Origin: Planctomycetales bacterium
Lineage (GTDB): Bacteria; Planctomycetota; Planctomycetia; Pirellulales; Thermoguttaceae
DNA length: 15,901 nt
Direction: 5' to 3'
NCBI GenBank assembly: GCA_007122045.1
Contig: SKJM01000667.1
Coordinates: 1-15,901 of the forward strand
The notes under the pieces were generated by a model. The model saw nothing but the letters and a program-made list of their open reading frames with translations. It had not been told where the DNA came from and ran no database searches. Made by a program: the position numbers and the translations under genes. Below, in pieces: positions 1 through 7,036 of the stretch (positions within the stretch are counted from its first letter, which is position 1; the number at the start of each line of letters is the position of its first letter).

Positions 1-186
1 ACAACCGCGACGGACAAGAACGTCCATCCTACAATCCGGTTGCGATTCTGCGAGTAGGATGGGCTTTCCAGCCCGTCACAACCGCGACGGACAAGAACGT
101 CCATCCTACAATCCGGTTGCGATTCTGCGAGTAGGATGGGCTTTCCAGCCCGTCACAACCGCGACGGACAAGAACGTCCATCCTCC
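1..186. repeat. 77-bp tandem repeat, about 2.4 copies, with palindromic arms
   Basis: Units start at 1, 78 and 155, so the period is exactly 77. The first two are identical wherever both are visible. The third diverges at about 186 (CCATCCTCC instead of CCATCCTAC). Each full unit contains CCATCCTAC (24-32, 101-109) and, 21 bases on, its reverse complement GTAGGATGG (54-62, 131-139), so each can fold or act as a palindrome. The array lies just after the stop codon of the minus-strand gene at 199 and runs off the left edge, so its true copy number is unknown. I infer a dispersed intergenic repeat family, not coding sequence. Confidence 0.9.
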
Positions 187-198
187 AATCCGGTCATG

Positions 199-2823
199 TT
201 ATTGCGTGCCGGCGCCTTCCTTGGCGGCGGCCGGGGGGTGCCCGGCGGCGAGGCGTTCGTCGCCAATGTGGAAGACGGCGGTGCGATCGGCGTTGTGGAA
301 ACGGATGAGCAGGTAATCGCCCGGGGAGGCGCCGTTGCCGCGCAGCGCCGGGCCCAGCCCCCAGCCGCACCCCTGCTTGGCCATCATTCGTCCCAGGCGT
401 TTGTGTTTCGGCGAGAGGACCGCGTATTCGCCGGTGATCACGTGTTTCAGCGAGGCGGGGATGGTAATAACCCCCCCCGCAATGACGGCCTTCGAGAGGC
501 GATAGACGACGAATGGCCGGTCGTCGGCCTCCATGCCGCACCGCTGCAAGACGCGGCTGGGGACGCTTCGGGCGCGGCGGGCGCGGGCGCGCCGCACGGT
601 GTGCGGGTCGGTTTTCTGGGCAACCAAGCCGTAGATGCTCCGGCCGTACTGCGTCACCACCGGCGAGCACATCAGGATGGCGTTGAAACTGAACCGGTTC
701 ATGCCGCGCCGAAGGCACTGCTCTTCAAACTCGGCGCGGTCCATCACCGGCCCGTGTTCCTTGAGCACCTCGACCATGCTCCGCTCGACGCCGCCCAGCA
801 GGGTGCGCCAGTCGAGGGACGGCTCGGCGCACACGCTGCTCCCTTCGACGCGTACCGAGGGCATCTGCCGGCAGTACTCGAGCAGGGGTTCGGGGGGCGG
901 CAGTCCGCGGCCGCTGCGGCGGTATCGCCCCATCGCCGTCCGGAGCCGCGAGACGTCGATCCGCTCGGCCACCGAAACCACCTTCTCGATCATGTTCGGC
1001 AGGCCGTACTGCGGCAGGGTTTCCAGGCGGAACCAGTACTGCCGGGCATCGAGCCACTGGAAGTCCTTCAGCGTCGAGAAGGTTTCGCGGAGCATCTTCG
1101 CCGAGGGGCGGCGCCGCGAGCGGGGCTTGCCCAATTTGGCCTGCACGGCGGCCACGTTGGCCACGCCGAAACTGCCGACGGCGGCCCGGGCGGCCCGGGC
1201 GATGCGGGGCGGCAGTTTCGCCTGATCCGGCTCGACGGCCACGGCCCCCTCGGCCACCGGCACCACCTGAAAGCCGGGGGTCCGCGAGAAGAACCCGGCG
1301 GCTTCTTCAATGGCGGCGATGGACAGGCCGTGGCGCGAGAGCCCCGCCTCCCGCAACGCGCGCTCCAGGGTGCCGGTTTCCGCCGGCAACCGCGCGGCAA
1401 GGAATCGCAAGCTCCGATCCAGGACCGGCGCGAAGATGGGCAGATGGCGAACCCGCTTGATGCAACGCATGCAAACCTGCCGAATTCGCTCGCGGCTGAG
1501 GCCGTGTTTCCGCCCCAGGTAGTCGAGCGTTCGGCCCCCCTCGCCGTCCCAATTATGGTAAGACGCCAGAATCTGCCGATCGCGCTCGTTCGCCATCGGA
1601 GCGAATACGTCCTTCAGCTCCTCTTCGACGGGCAGCTCCTGGAACCGGCGCACGCGTTCGACGAGCTGGCCGAGCCCCTCGGCCAGCCGGAACGGCTCGG
1701 TCAGGTCGAGTTCTCGGCGCCGGATCCGCTCGACCAGCTCGCCCACCGTACTGCTCTCACTGTCCATCGACCGCAAAAGCCGACCCAACCGCGGATCACT
1801 GAAGTGAATGGCCGAGGCCTCGGGCTGTTGGGCCAACTCCCGGGCGTGTTCGACCAACGCTGCGCCGATGTGCTGCCCGCGGTCGGCCAACGTCTCGACG
1901 GCCGTCAGCAGATCGACGAGGCACTTCGCGCCGAAGGCCGGGGCCTGCATCAGACCGCCGATGGTCATGGTGCCGAGGCGTTGCATATTGCGAGCGAACC
2001 CGAGCCGTTTGAGGCAGTTATGGGTACGGTTCTCCAGCCGCAAGTCGTCGAGTCGCAAGCCGGCCGGCAGTGCCGGCAGGCGAAGCCGCTGGATGTCGCG
2101 CGTGGACACGCCCGCGCTCACGCGCGATACGACCATGCCCGCCAACTCGGCGATTGCCTCCGGCGAGAGGCATTTCCAGGCGGTCTCATCCAGGTCGGCA
2201 AGGCGGGCGCCGGCAAGCGGGGTGCCCTGCGCAAGATGGGAGGGGATCGGTTCCTCCAGCAGCGGCCGCAGCAGCGACGGTGCGATTCGATGGTTGACCC
2301 GGGGGTACCGATTCGGCGCATGCGCCGGCTTGAGGGCTATACGGTTTTCCTCGCGGGGCGCCGGCCGCGTTTGCGGATGGTCGATCACATATTCCATGGC
2401 CGTCAGCAGGTCGACCAGCGACTTCGACCAGAAGCCGCGCAAGTTCAACAGGCCGTCAATGGTCATGCCATTGAAGTCCTGCGGTCGCTCGTGGATGCCG
2501 GCGGCGACGAGGCAATTGACCGTGCGGACCTCCAGCTCGAGGTCGGCCAGGGTCACGCCCTCCGGCAGGGTGGGTAAGGGGCGGTCGCCGATCAGCAACG
2601 GCGCGCGGGCCGCCCGGCCCATGGCGGCAACCACCTCGCGGGCCAACTGAAGGCAGGTTTGGCGGTCGAACAGCGCCCACGCAGACTCGTCGAGGTCTGC
2701 GAGTGTCATTCCCTTTGTTCCACCCCGCCGTTCATACATCTTCGGAATGGGCTGTAGCAGCATCTCCCGAAGGGTAGCGGGCGCCAATCGGTGCCCCTCT
2801 CGCGGATAACGGCTGTATGCCAT
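199..2823 (-). CDS. Fusion DNA-binding protein: two alpha-CTD-like domains plus sigma-region-4-like HTH
   Basis: An 874-residue protein, probably a transcription regulator or nucleoid-type DNA binder. It opens with two homologous halves. Each starts with a YPR..HR.AP segment (residues 6 and 173) and ends in an RNA polymerase alpha-CTD-like domain (about 90-148 and 258-313). Repeat 1 has R100, N103, C104, K134 and S135. Repeat 2 has R266, N269, C270, G298 and K300. These align with the DNA-contact residues R265, N268, C269, G296 and K298 of E. coli alpha-CTD; repeat 1 has Trp where G296 would be. At about 413-464 lies a sigma-region-4-like HTH with SRERIRQ (443-449), matching the RERIRQ recognition helix of sigma-70. 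Two winged-helix-like stretches follow (about 540-606 and 673-735; low certainty), then a GDYL-containing tail (784-858). The ATG at 2823 is chosen because GAGGTG lies 6 bases upstream and the repeat homology begins there. An in-frame start at 2937 falls inside a dispersed repeat motif. No alpha-NTD and no sigma region 2 are present. Confidence 0.85.
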   Translation of the reverse strand: MAYSRYPREGHRLAPATLREMLLQPIPKMYERRGGTKGMTLADLDESAWALFDRQTCLQLAREVVAAMGRAARAPLLIGDRPLPTLPEGVTLADLELEVRTVNCLVAAGIHERPQDFNGMTIDGLLNLRGFWSKSLVDLLTAMEYVIDHPQTRPAPREENRIALKPAHAPNRYPRVNHRIAPSLLRPLLEEPIPSHLAQGTPLAGARLADLDETAWKCLSPEAIAELAGMVVSRVSAGVSTRDIQRLRLPALPAGLRLDDLRLENRTHNCLKRLGFARNMQRLGTMTIGGLMQAPAFGAKCLVDLLTAVETLADRGQHIGAALVEHARELAQQPEASAIHFSDPRLGRLLRSMDSESSTVGELVERIRRRELDLTEPFRLAEGLGQLVERVRRFQELPVEEELKDVFAPMANERDRQILASYHNWDGEGGRTLDYLGRKHGLSRERIRQVCMRCIKRVRHLPIFAPVLDRSLRFLAARLPAETGTLERALREAGLSRHGLSIAAIEEAAGFFSRTPGFQVVPVAEGAVAVEPDQAKLPPRIARAARAAVGSFGVANVAAVQAKLGKPRSRRRPSAKMLRETFSTLKDFQWLDARQYWFRLETLPQYGLPNMIEKVVSVAERIDVSRLRTAMGRYRRSGRGLPPPEPLLEYCRQMPSVRVEGSSVCAEPSLDWRTLLGGVERSMVEVLKEHGPVMDRAEFEEQCLRRGMNRFSFNAILMCSPVVTQYGRSIYGLVAQKTDPHTVRRARARRARSVPSRVLQRCGMEADDRPFVVYRLSKAVIAGGVITIPASLKHVITGEYAVLSPKHKRLGRMMAKQGCGWGLGPALRGNGASPGDYLLIRFHNADRTAVFHIGDERLAAGHPPAAAKEGAGTQ

Positions 2824-2931
2824 CAGAATCACCTCGCCCGGCTTCATCGACTTCCTTGCGGCGGGCGGCGGATGAAAGTTTGCCCGTGGAGTGGACATTG
2901 CCGGCCTTCGGGCCGAAAAACGGAGGGGAAG

Positions 2932-2942
2932 GTCCATCCTAC
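2932..2942. repeat. Single copy of the GTCCATCCTAC repeat motif
   Basis: The 11-base motif is identical to the core of the 77-bp repeat at the left edge (22-32 and 99-109). It sits in the leader of the alpha-CTD/sigma4 gene, so related motifs flank that gene on both sides. A small hairpin with a TTCG loop (CGGCC-TTCG-GGCCG, 2902-2915) lies next to it. I read this as a lone or decayed copy of the same dispersed repeat family. Confidence 0.5.
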
Positions 2943-2977
2943 GGGCATGGTCGGCTCGTTTCCGCCACGCGCCTTTT

Positions 2978-3010
2978 GCTGGTTCTACCAGCGCGTTTCG
3001 ATGTTGCCAA
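2978..3010 (-). promoter_or_regulatory. Candidate promoter with overlapping palindrome, upstream of the alpha-CTD/sigma4 gene
   Basis: Read on the minus strand there is TTGGCA (3010-3005), 17 bases, then TAGAAC (2987-2982) preceded by TGG, which resembles an extended -10. A perfect 15-bp palindrome, GCTGGT-TCT-ACCAGC on the plus strand (2978-2992), covers the -10. Transcription would begin near 2975, leaving a leader of about 150 bases to the start at 2823. The palindrome lacks a following T-tract on either strand, so it is not an obvious terminator. An operator, possibly for autoregulation, is inference. Confidence 0.4.
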
Positions 3011-3028
3011 GCGGGGCCTCGCCTGTTG

Positions 3029-3571
3029 TCATGGAATCGGACGTTTGAGCGGGTTCGCCCGCCAATACGCTCCGATAAACTGATCGGTCATCTCTCGGGT
3101 TGCGGCCATAATGTCGGCCAGGGCGTCCTCGGAAGGGGAGATACCCATGCGGTAATCGGGCGACCACGTGGTAGCCGGGGCGGTGAGAGGCGTCTCGAGC
3201 GCGGCGCTCATGCCCCCTAGGAGAGCTACCCATTGCTTCAAGTCGAGATGCACTGAATACAGCAACTCGCCATTTTCCAGCCGCAGGGCCGCCACGTGGA
3301 GGCTCAGCCCCGGCCGGCCGGGCGTCCGCTGCTGCTCATCGGCGTCGAGCACCGGAATGTCCGCCGCATCGAGGCGCGCCCGGAGGAGCCTTTCCAGCCG
3401 GTCGGCCGACAGACCAAGGGCCTCGGCGTCGGCGCCGAGGGGGTGCACGTAAAGCCCCACGCCCGGCAAACCCCGCAGGGAACGGCGTGTGGCGGGACTG
3501 TCTTCGGCCGAGGCGCCCGGCGGGAGCCCGATAGCCGCCACCGCCGCCATGGCCAGGACGAAGGTTCGCAT
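3029..3571 (-). CDS. Small exported protein of unknown function
   Basis: A 180-residue protein. Residues 1-22 form a classic Sec signal peptide: MR, a hydrophobic core, then a likely cleavage after ASA (20-22), so the mature protein is outside the cytoplasm. There is no lipobox cysteine. The mature part has a patch LSADRLERLLRARLDAADI (54-72) that looks like an amphipathic helix followed by a strand (PVLDA). A beta-rich stretch GLSLHVAALRL...LLYSVHLDL follows (88-111). I do not recognise the family. The ATG at 3571 is chosen over the longer frame from 3661 because AAGGAG sits 7 bases upstream and the signal peptide begins there. The gene lies 205 bases upstream of the alpha-CTD/sigma4 start on the same strand; a functional link is not evident. 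Confidence 0.75.
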   Translation of the reverse strand: MRTFVLAMAAVAAIGLPPGASAEDSPATRRSLRGLPGVGLYVHPLGADAEALGLSADRLERLLRARLDAADIPVLDADEQQRTPGRPGLSLHVAALRLENGELLYSVHLDLKQWVALLGGMSAALETPLTAPATTWSPDYRMGISPSEDALADIMAATREMTDQFIGAYWRANPLKRPIP

Positions 3572-3649
3572 AATGTTCTCCTTTGCTCTGTTGCGCGTGG
3601 GACCCCTACCGCTATTCTCATTCGGACCGCCCCCCAATGCAAGTCTGCC

Positions 3650-3819
3650 GTTGAAGTTCACGCTCTAGCGTGCGAACCGACTGTTGGAGTCCCGGCTTCA
3701 GCCGGCGCGACACTGGTTGGAGTTCACGCTTCAGCGGACGACGCTACTGCTGGAGTTCACGCCTTAGCGTGCTGGGGCTCGCACATCCTCGCTTGGCACG
3801 CTGAAACGTGAACTCCAAC
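3650..3819. repeat. 33-bp tandem hairpin repeat, four direct copies and one inverted copy
   Basis: Direct copies begin at 3650, 3683, 3716 and 3749, an exact 33-base period, each starting GTTGRAGT or GCTGGAGT. An inverted copy (GTTGGAGTTCACG read on the minus strand) occupies about 3792-3819. Copies 1 and 4 carry the stem CACGC/GCGTG. Copy 2 carries CCGGC/GCCGG, a paired change that keeps the stem. The array separates the exported-protein gene from the end of the URO-D-like gene. It is open for 11-residue repeats in one plus frame, but I see no start or context for a gene. Confidence 0.85.
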
Positions 3820-3830
3820 AATGCGCTCCC

Positions 3831-4931
3831 TCACGCCGAGGGCTCGGAGGCGGCGTACTCGCCCCGCAACTGCTCGACCTCCTCGAACAGGGCCGACACC
3901 TGATCGTCGGTCACCCGGTCGTCCATGTTGATGCAGCAGACGCCCGTCAAGTAAGGATTGCCGGAGTCGTGCACCAGCCGGCGAACGGTCGCCCGAATTT
4001 CGTCGGGCGACTGTTGGACGATCTCGACGGGGCTGTACCGGATGTTCAAGAAGGTGTGGGGGAGGTGCTCGCGGAGCTTTTTCACGTCGCCGGGCCAGCC
4101 CACGTCGAGGAAGTCGAGGTGCGGCAGCTTGGCGTACGATTCGGCGAACCGGTGCGGGTCCTCGCCGCAGTAATGCACGCCGAAGGGGCGCCGGCGCCGG
4201 TTCCATGCGGCGTCGAACGGTAGGAGGAACCGTTCGTAGTCGGCCGTGGAGATCATCACGTGGGAGCATTCGCTGTGCAGGTAGACCGGCTTGGAAATGT
4301 GCCGCACGTTCCGGTTCACGCTGACCGACGAGGTGCCGGTTCGCTTCTCGATGAACATGGTGAACCGATCCTGCACCTCGGCGAGGGCGGCGAAGAAGCG
4401 CGCCGCGCGGTCGGGCTGATCGATCATGTCCATGAAGATGTTCTGCCCGCGCACGTCCAGCGCGTGGTTGAGAATCCCGCCGAAGTTCACGTCGCCCACC
4501 GCGTACCCGTACTTCGCCTCCAGGGCGTCGATGAGGGTTTCGAGGCGTTTGAAGGCGGGTGTTTCGAAGGCCGCCTCCGGCTCGACCTCGAGCTTCGACG
4601 CGTTGGCCGCCACCACTTCCGGCGGCTTGGCTTCGCTGTACCGGACGGCGCAGCCGAGCATCTGCGAGATGAGGAAGCCGGCGGCCAGGTGCACGGCGCC
4701 GGCCACGGGCAGCTCGGCGCCGCGGTCGGCGCCGAGGCCGAAGCGGCCCCACCGTTCGTACAGCGCCTGCTCCATCCGGCGCTCGACTTCGACGCGCCGC
4801 GCGGGATGGAAGAAGAAATCCTCGTCGAACGAAATGCCTTCGTGCTTGTGCCACCAAGGTGGGGCCAGCACGATATCGACCGGCAGCATGCCGTTTTGCA
4901 AGTATTCGTTGCGGTGGAACGGGGTGCGCAT
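3831..4931 (-). CDS. URO-D superfamily protein, corrinoid methyltransferase-like
   Basis: A 366-residue protein of the uroporphyrinogen decarboxylase/cobalamin-dependent methyltransferase (MtaA/CmuA-like) superfamily. The zinc-ligand pattern His-X-Cys...Cys known from MtaA-type enzymes is visible as H253-Y-C255 (GVHYCGEDP) and C332 or C333 (TGVCCIN). This argues for methyl transfer rather than heme-pathway decarboxylation. The context is also unlike heme biosynthesis. The substrate cannot be read from sequence; no corrinoid-binding protein is encoded nearby. The ATG at 4931 shares its A with the TGA of the upstream UxaE-like gene (TGATG), so the two are almost certainly translated in a coupled way. 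Planctomycetes are known to carry many divergent URO-D paralogues of unknown role, and this may be one. Family assignment is firm; the reaction is not. Confidence 0.8.
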   Translation of the reverse strand: MRTPFHRNEYLQNGMLPVDIVLAPPWWHKHEGISFDEDFFFHPARRVEVERRMEQALYERWGRFGLGADRGAELPVAGAVHLAAGFLISQMLGCAVRYSEAKPPEVVAANASKLEVEPEAAFETPAFKRLETLIDALEAKYGYAVGDVNFGGILNHALDVRGQNIFMDMIDQPDRAARFFAALAEVQDRFTMFIEKRTGTSSVSVNRNVRHISKPVYLHSECSHVMISTADYERFLLPFDAAWNRRRRPFGVHYCGEDPHRFAESYAKLPHLDFLDVGWPGDVKKLREHLPHTFLNIRYSPVEIVQQSPDEIRATVRRLVHDSGNPYLTGVCCINMDDRVTDDQVSALFEEVEQLRGEYAASEPSA

Positions 4932-6181
4932 CAGTCTTCCAAGAAGAGCGGTCGGATGTGCCGCTCGTAGAGGTTTTCGGTCACGTCGCGGCCCACCACG
5001 TCGCTGTGCCGCCGCAGCACGTCGAGGTATCGGTCGCCCATTTCGGCCGCCACTTTGAAGCCCACGTGGAGCAACTGGCGGAAATGCGGGTTGTAGGCGG
5101 GGTCGGTGGGATCGTGGCGGAGCGACGCGGCGTATTCGGGGCCACTCATGCAATCGACCTTTTCGGCCGACGGCAGCGCGCCGGGATCGATGTCGATGAC
5201 GGCCGCGTAGGGAGCGCACATTTCGTCGAACCGGTGCCGGGCCTCTCGGTAGATTTCCTTCGCCAGCGCCAGCCCGTCGCCGCCCGCTTCGGCCAGGCCG
5301 ATCAGCTCTTCCAACCAGGTGGTCCCCGCGGTCTTCACGTGGATGCCGGCGTCGAACTTCCGCAGTGCCAGCCGCATGGGCCCGTAGATCGAGAACTTGT
5401 CGCTTCCGGAATGGACGCTCAACTTGAGGCTTTCCGGCAGGCCGAACTCGCCCGCCGCATACGCCACCACGGCCACGTCCTGCTCGAATTCGCGAGCGAA
5501 GCGGGCCACGTCGCCCACGTAATCGACCCCCTTGTTGAACCGGCCGGGAAAACGCGGCGCGATCGTATCGGCCGCGATGCCTTCCTCGGCCACGGCGGCC
5601 AGGATCAGGAGCAGTTCGGCCGGGGTCTGCGGCTCGTCGGTCTCGTCGAACGACACCTCGGTGATGAAGCCGTTTTCCGGCTTGCGGTCGCGGATGTACC
5701 GGTACAGCCTTCCCGCTTCCTGCACGGCGCGCAGGTATTTCGACGCCGCGGCTTCCATCGTCTCGCGCGGGACCTCCAGCGGCTGTTCCAGCCCGGGAAT
5801 CGGCACGCTGCCGGCCCACCGCGCGCACCGCTCGACCAGCCGGCGGCGGTCTTCCTCGGGGGCCTCGGCGCCGATGAAGTCGGCCACGTCGAGGGTGAAG
5901 AAATCGCTGGGGGCGAGGAAGGCGTCGATCGTATCGAGCCGGATGTGATCGGCGTCGACGAAATAGGGCTCCTTGTAGCCGCGAGCCCGCACCGCCGCGT
6001 CGGCCTCGGCGCGGACGTCGGCCGGTTCGGTGCCGGTGATGACGTGCTCCCGGTGCGACTTGTTCCACACGGGGGCCACGTGCACGCCCGCCTCAACGGC
6101 CCGGAGGATCGCCTCGAGTTGGAAGGCGCCTTGCCGGGCGAAGCGGTCGCCCATGCCCAAGGAGTATTTCGGCAGTCTCAT
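4931..6181 (-). CDS. uxaE: UxaE-family protein (tagaturonate epimerase-like)
   Basis: A 416-residue protein resembling UxaE, the enzyme that interconverts D-tagaturonate and D-fructuronate in hexuronate catabolism. Supporting stretches are the N-terminal KYSLGMGDRFA..Q (5-18), PVWNKSHREH (37-46), YFVDADHI (73-80), FFTLDVADFIG (94-104), EVSFDETD (175-182), LSVHSGSDKFSIY (254-266) and GIHVKTAGTTWLEE (279-292). Conserved His, Asp and Glu residues in these fit a metal-dependent sugar epimerase, but I cannot assign individual ligands. It is somewhat shorter than I recall for characterised UxaE (around 480 residues), so a changed substrate is possible. The ATG at 6181 has GAGGAAG just upstream, and the frame's 5' extension to 6529 is non-homologous. 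No other hexuronate genes (uxaC, kdgK, transporters) lie in the window. The partner is the overlapping URO-D-like gene. Confidence 0.7.
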   Translation of the reverse strand: MRLPKYSLGMGDRFARQGAFQLEAILRAVEAGVHVAPVWNKSHREHVITGTEPADVRAEADAAVRARGYKEPYFVDADHIRLDTIDAFLAPSDFFTLDVADFIGAEAPEEDRRRLVERCARWAGSVPIPGLEQPLEVPRETMEAAASKYLRAVQEAGRLYRYIRDRKPENGFITEVSFDETDEPQTPAELLLILAAVAEEGIAADTIAPRFPGRFNKGVDYVGDVARFAREFEQDVAVVAYAAGEFGLPESLKLSVHSGSDKFSIYGPMRLALRKFDAGIHVKTAGTTWLEELIGLAEAGGDGLALAKEIYREARHRFDEMCAPYAAVIDIDPGALPSAEKVDCMSGPEYAASLRHDPTDPAYNPHFRQLLHVGFKVAAEMGDRYLDVLRRHSDVVGRDVTENLYERHIRPLFLED

Positions 6182-6347
6182 TTCTTCCTCGTGACGATTC
6201 GCGGGGTGCAGGAACGGACGTGTAGAGATTCTACCAGACCGCGCCCGCCGACGCAAAGGGCGGCGCCTGGTGAATAAGAGGGGCCATGTCGTAGCCCGAT
6301 GGCCGGCGCTGGCAACGCCCTGGGAAAATGGGCCGTCGCGATCCCGT

Positions 6348-6533
6348 TTATGGGCGAAGCGACTCGTCGAACCGCTGCAACAGTTCGATGCGGTCGAACA
6401 GCGCCGCGCCGCCCATGGCGGTCGGGGCGATGCCGGTCCGCGTGAACGTGCCGAAGTCCTCCCAGAGGTCGCGGGTGACGACGGTCCACTCCAACTGCAA
6501 GCCCGTTCTTGCACCCGCCGCCGGGTCATCGCA
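6348..6533 (-). pseudogene. C-terminal remnant of a larger, probably secreted protein
   Basis: The frame is open from just after a TGA at 6536-6534 to a TAA at 6350-6348. It reads as a plausible protein tail containing LEWTVVTRDLWEDFG, FTRTGIAPTAMGGAALFD and RIELLQRFDESL. I associate the pattern W..vtRDL..DFG.f..TGia....G.aalFD with C-terminal ends of large planctomycete extracellular proteins; this is memory-based. No start codon, ribosome site or N-terminal domain is present, and it begins inside the 3' end of aroH. It therefore looks like a deletion scar. An alternative is a short protein starting at a TTG at 6500. The remaining bases 6182-6347 show no recognisable feature. Confidence 0.45.
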
Positions 6534-6981
6534 TCAACTCGGTCCTCTTCGCCGGCGGGGCGGTCTGGTCGAGGTGCCGGGCAATCCAGTCTTCCAATTC
6601 GGCCCAGTCGACCGGCGGCAGTTGTTCCCGATCGGGACGCAGGCCGGCCGCCCCCTTAATATAGATGTGCACCACCTCGCGCGCCGCCTTCTCCGTGTTC
6701 CAGTGCAGCAAGATGCGAACACACCGCCGCAGCGAGCCGGGCACGTCCAACTCGTGGTAGCACATCAAGGCCACGTCGAACCAGCCGAGTTGCCGGGCGG
6801 CCAACGCGGGAAACTCGGCGTTCAGGTCGGTCGTAGTGGTGAAGACGGCGCTGGACACATCGTCGGGTTCGACGCCGTTGGCGCGGATCATCAGCGCCAG
6901 AAGCTGCCGCGTGGCTTCCAGAATGCTCTCTCGGGTGTTTTCTTCCGCGGTGGTGGCGCCGCGAATCCCTCGGCAAGGCAT
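6526..6981 (-). CDS. aroH: Chorismate mutase, AroH type
   Basis: A 151-residue monofunctional chorismate mutase of the Bacillus-type (trimeric, beta-barrel) AroH family, converting chorismate to prephenate for phenylalanine and tyrosine synthesis in the cytoplasm. Family signatures are RGIRGATTAEENT (4-16), VFTTTTDLNAEFPA and LLHWNTEKA, plus the C-terminal VVHIYIKGAAGLRPD. The length is slightly above the usual 120-130 residues because of a C-terminal tail (VDWAELEDWIARHLDQ). The ATG at 6981 is preceded by GGAGGAG at 5 bases; the longer frame from 7029 lacks that match to the family. It lies 55 bases downstream of an Hsp20 gene on the same strand, an odd placement away from other aromatic-pathway genes. 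Confidence 0.9.
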   Translation of the reverse strand: MPCRGIRGATTAEENTRESILEATRQLLALMIRANGVEPDDVSSAVFTTTTDLNAEFPALAARQLGWFDVALMCYHELDVPGSLRRCVRILLHWNTEKAAREVVHIYIKGAAGLRPDREQLPPVDWAELEDWIARHLDQTAPPAKRTELMR

Positions 6982-7036
6982 GGGCTCTCCTCCGGATCGT
7001 TGGAACACAGGCGGCAAGCCCGCGCCCATTCGGCAT

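Noticed and set aside
1..186. CRISPR array
   Set aside because: The 77-bp units are identical throughout, with no variable spacers.
136..2577. Long plus-strand open frame of 813 codons opposite the alpha-CTD/sigma4 gene
   Set aside because: It starts inside the 77-bp repeat, has an Arg/Ala/Gly/His-rich composition typical of an antisense shadow in high-GC DNA, and shows no domain. The minus frame has clear domains.
3296..3811. Plus-strand frame reading the 33-bp array as 11-residue repeats (VGVHASA-like)
   Set aside because: A 33-base period keeps any frame open by arithmetic. There is no ribosome site, the frame lies antisense to the exported-protein gene, and the repeat shows stem-preserving changes instead of protein conservation.
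3831..6068. 745-codon minus-strand frame covering the URO-D-like gene and part of the UxaE-like gene
   Set aside because: Only the part from the ATG at 4931 is protein-like. The upstream half is an Arg-rich shadow frame of the UxaE-like gene, so this is not a natural fusion.
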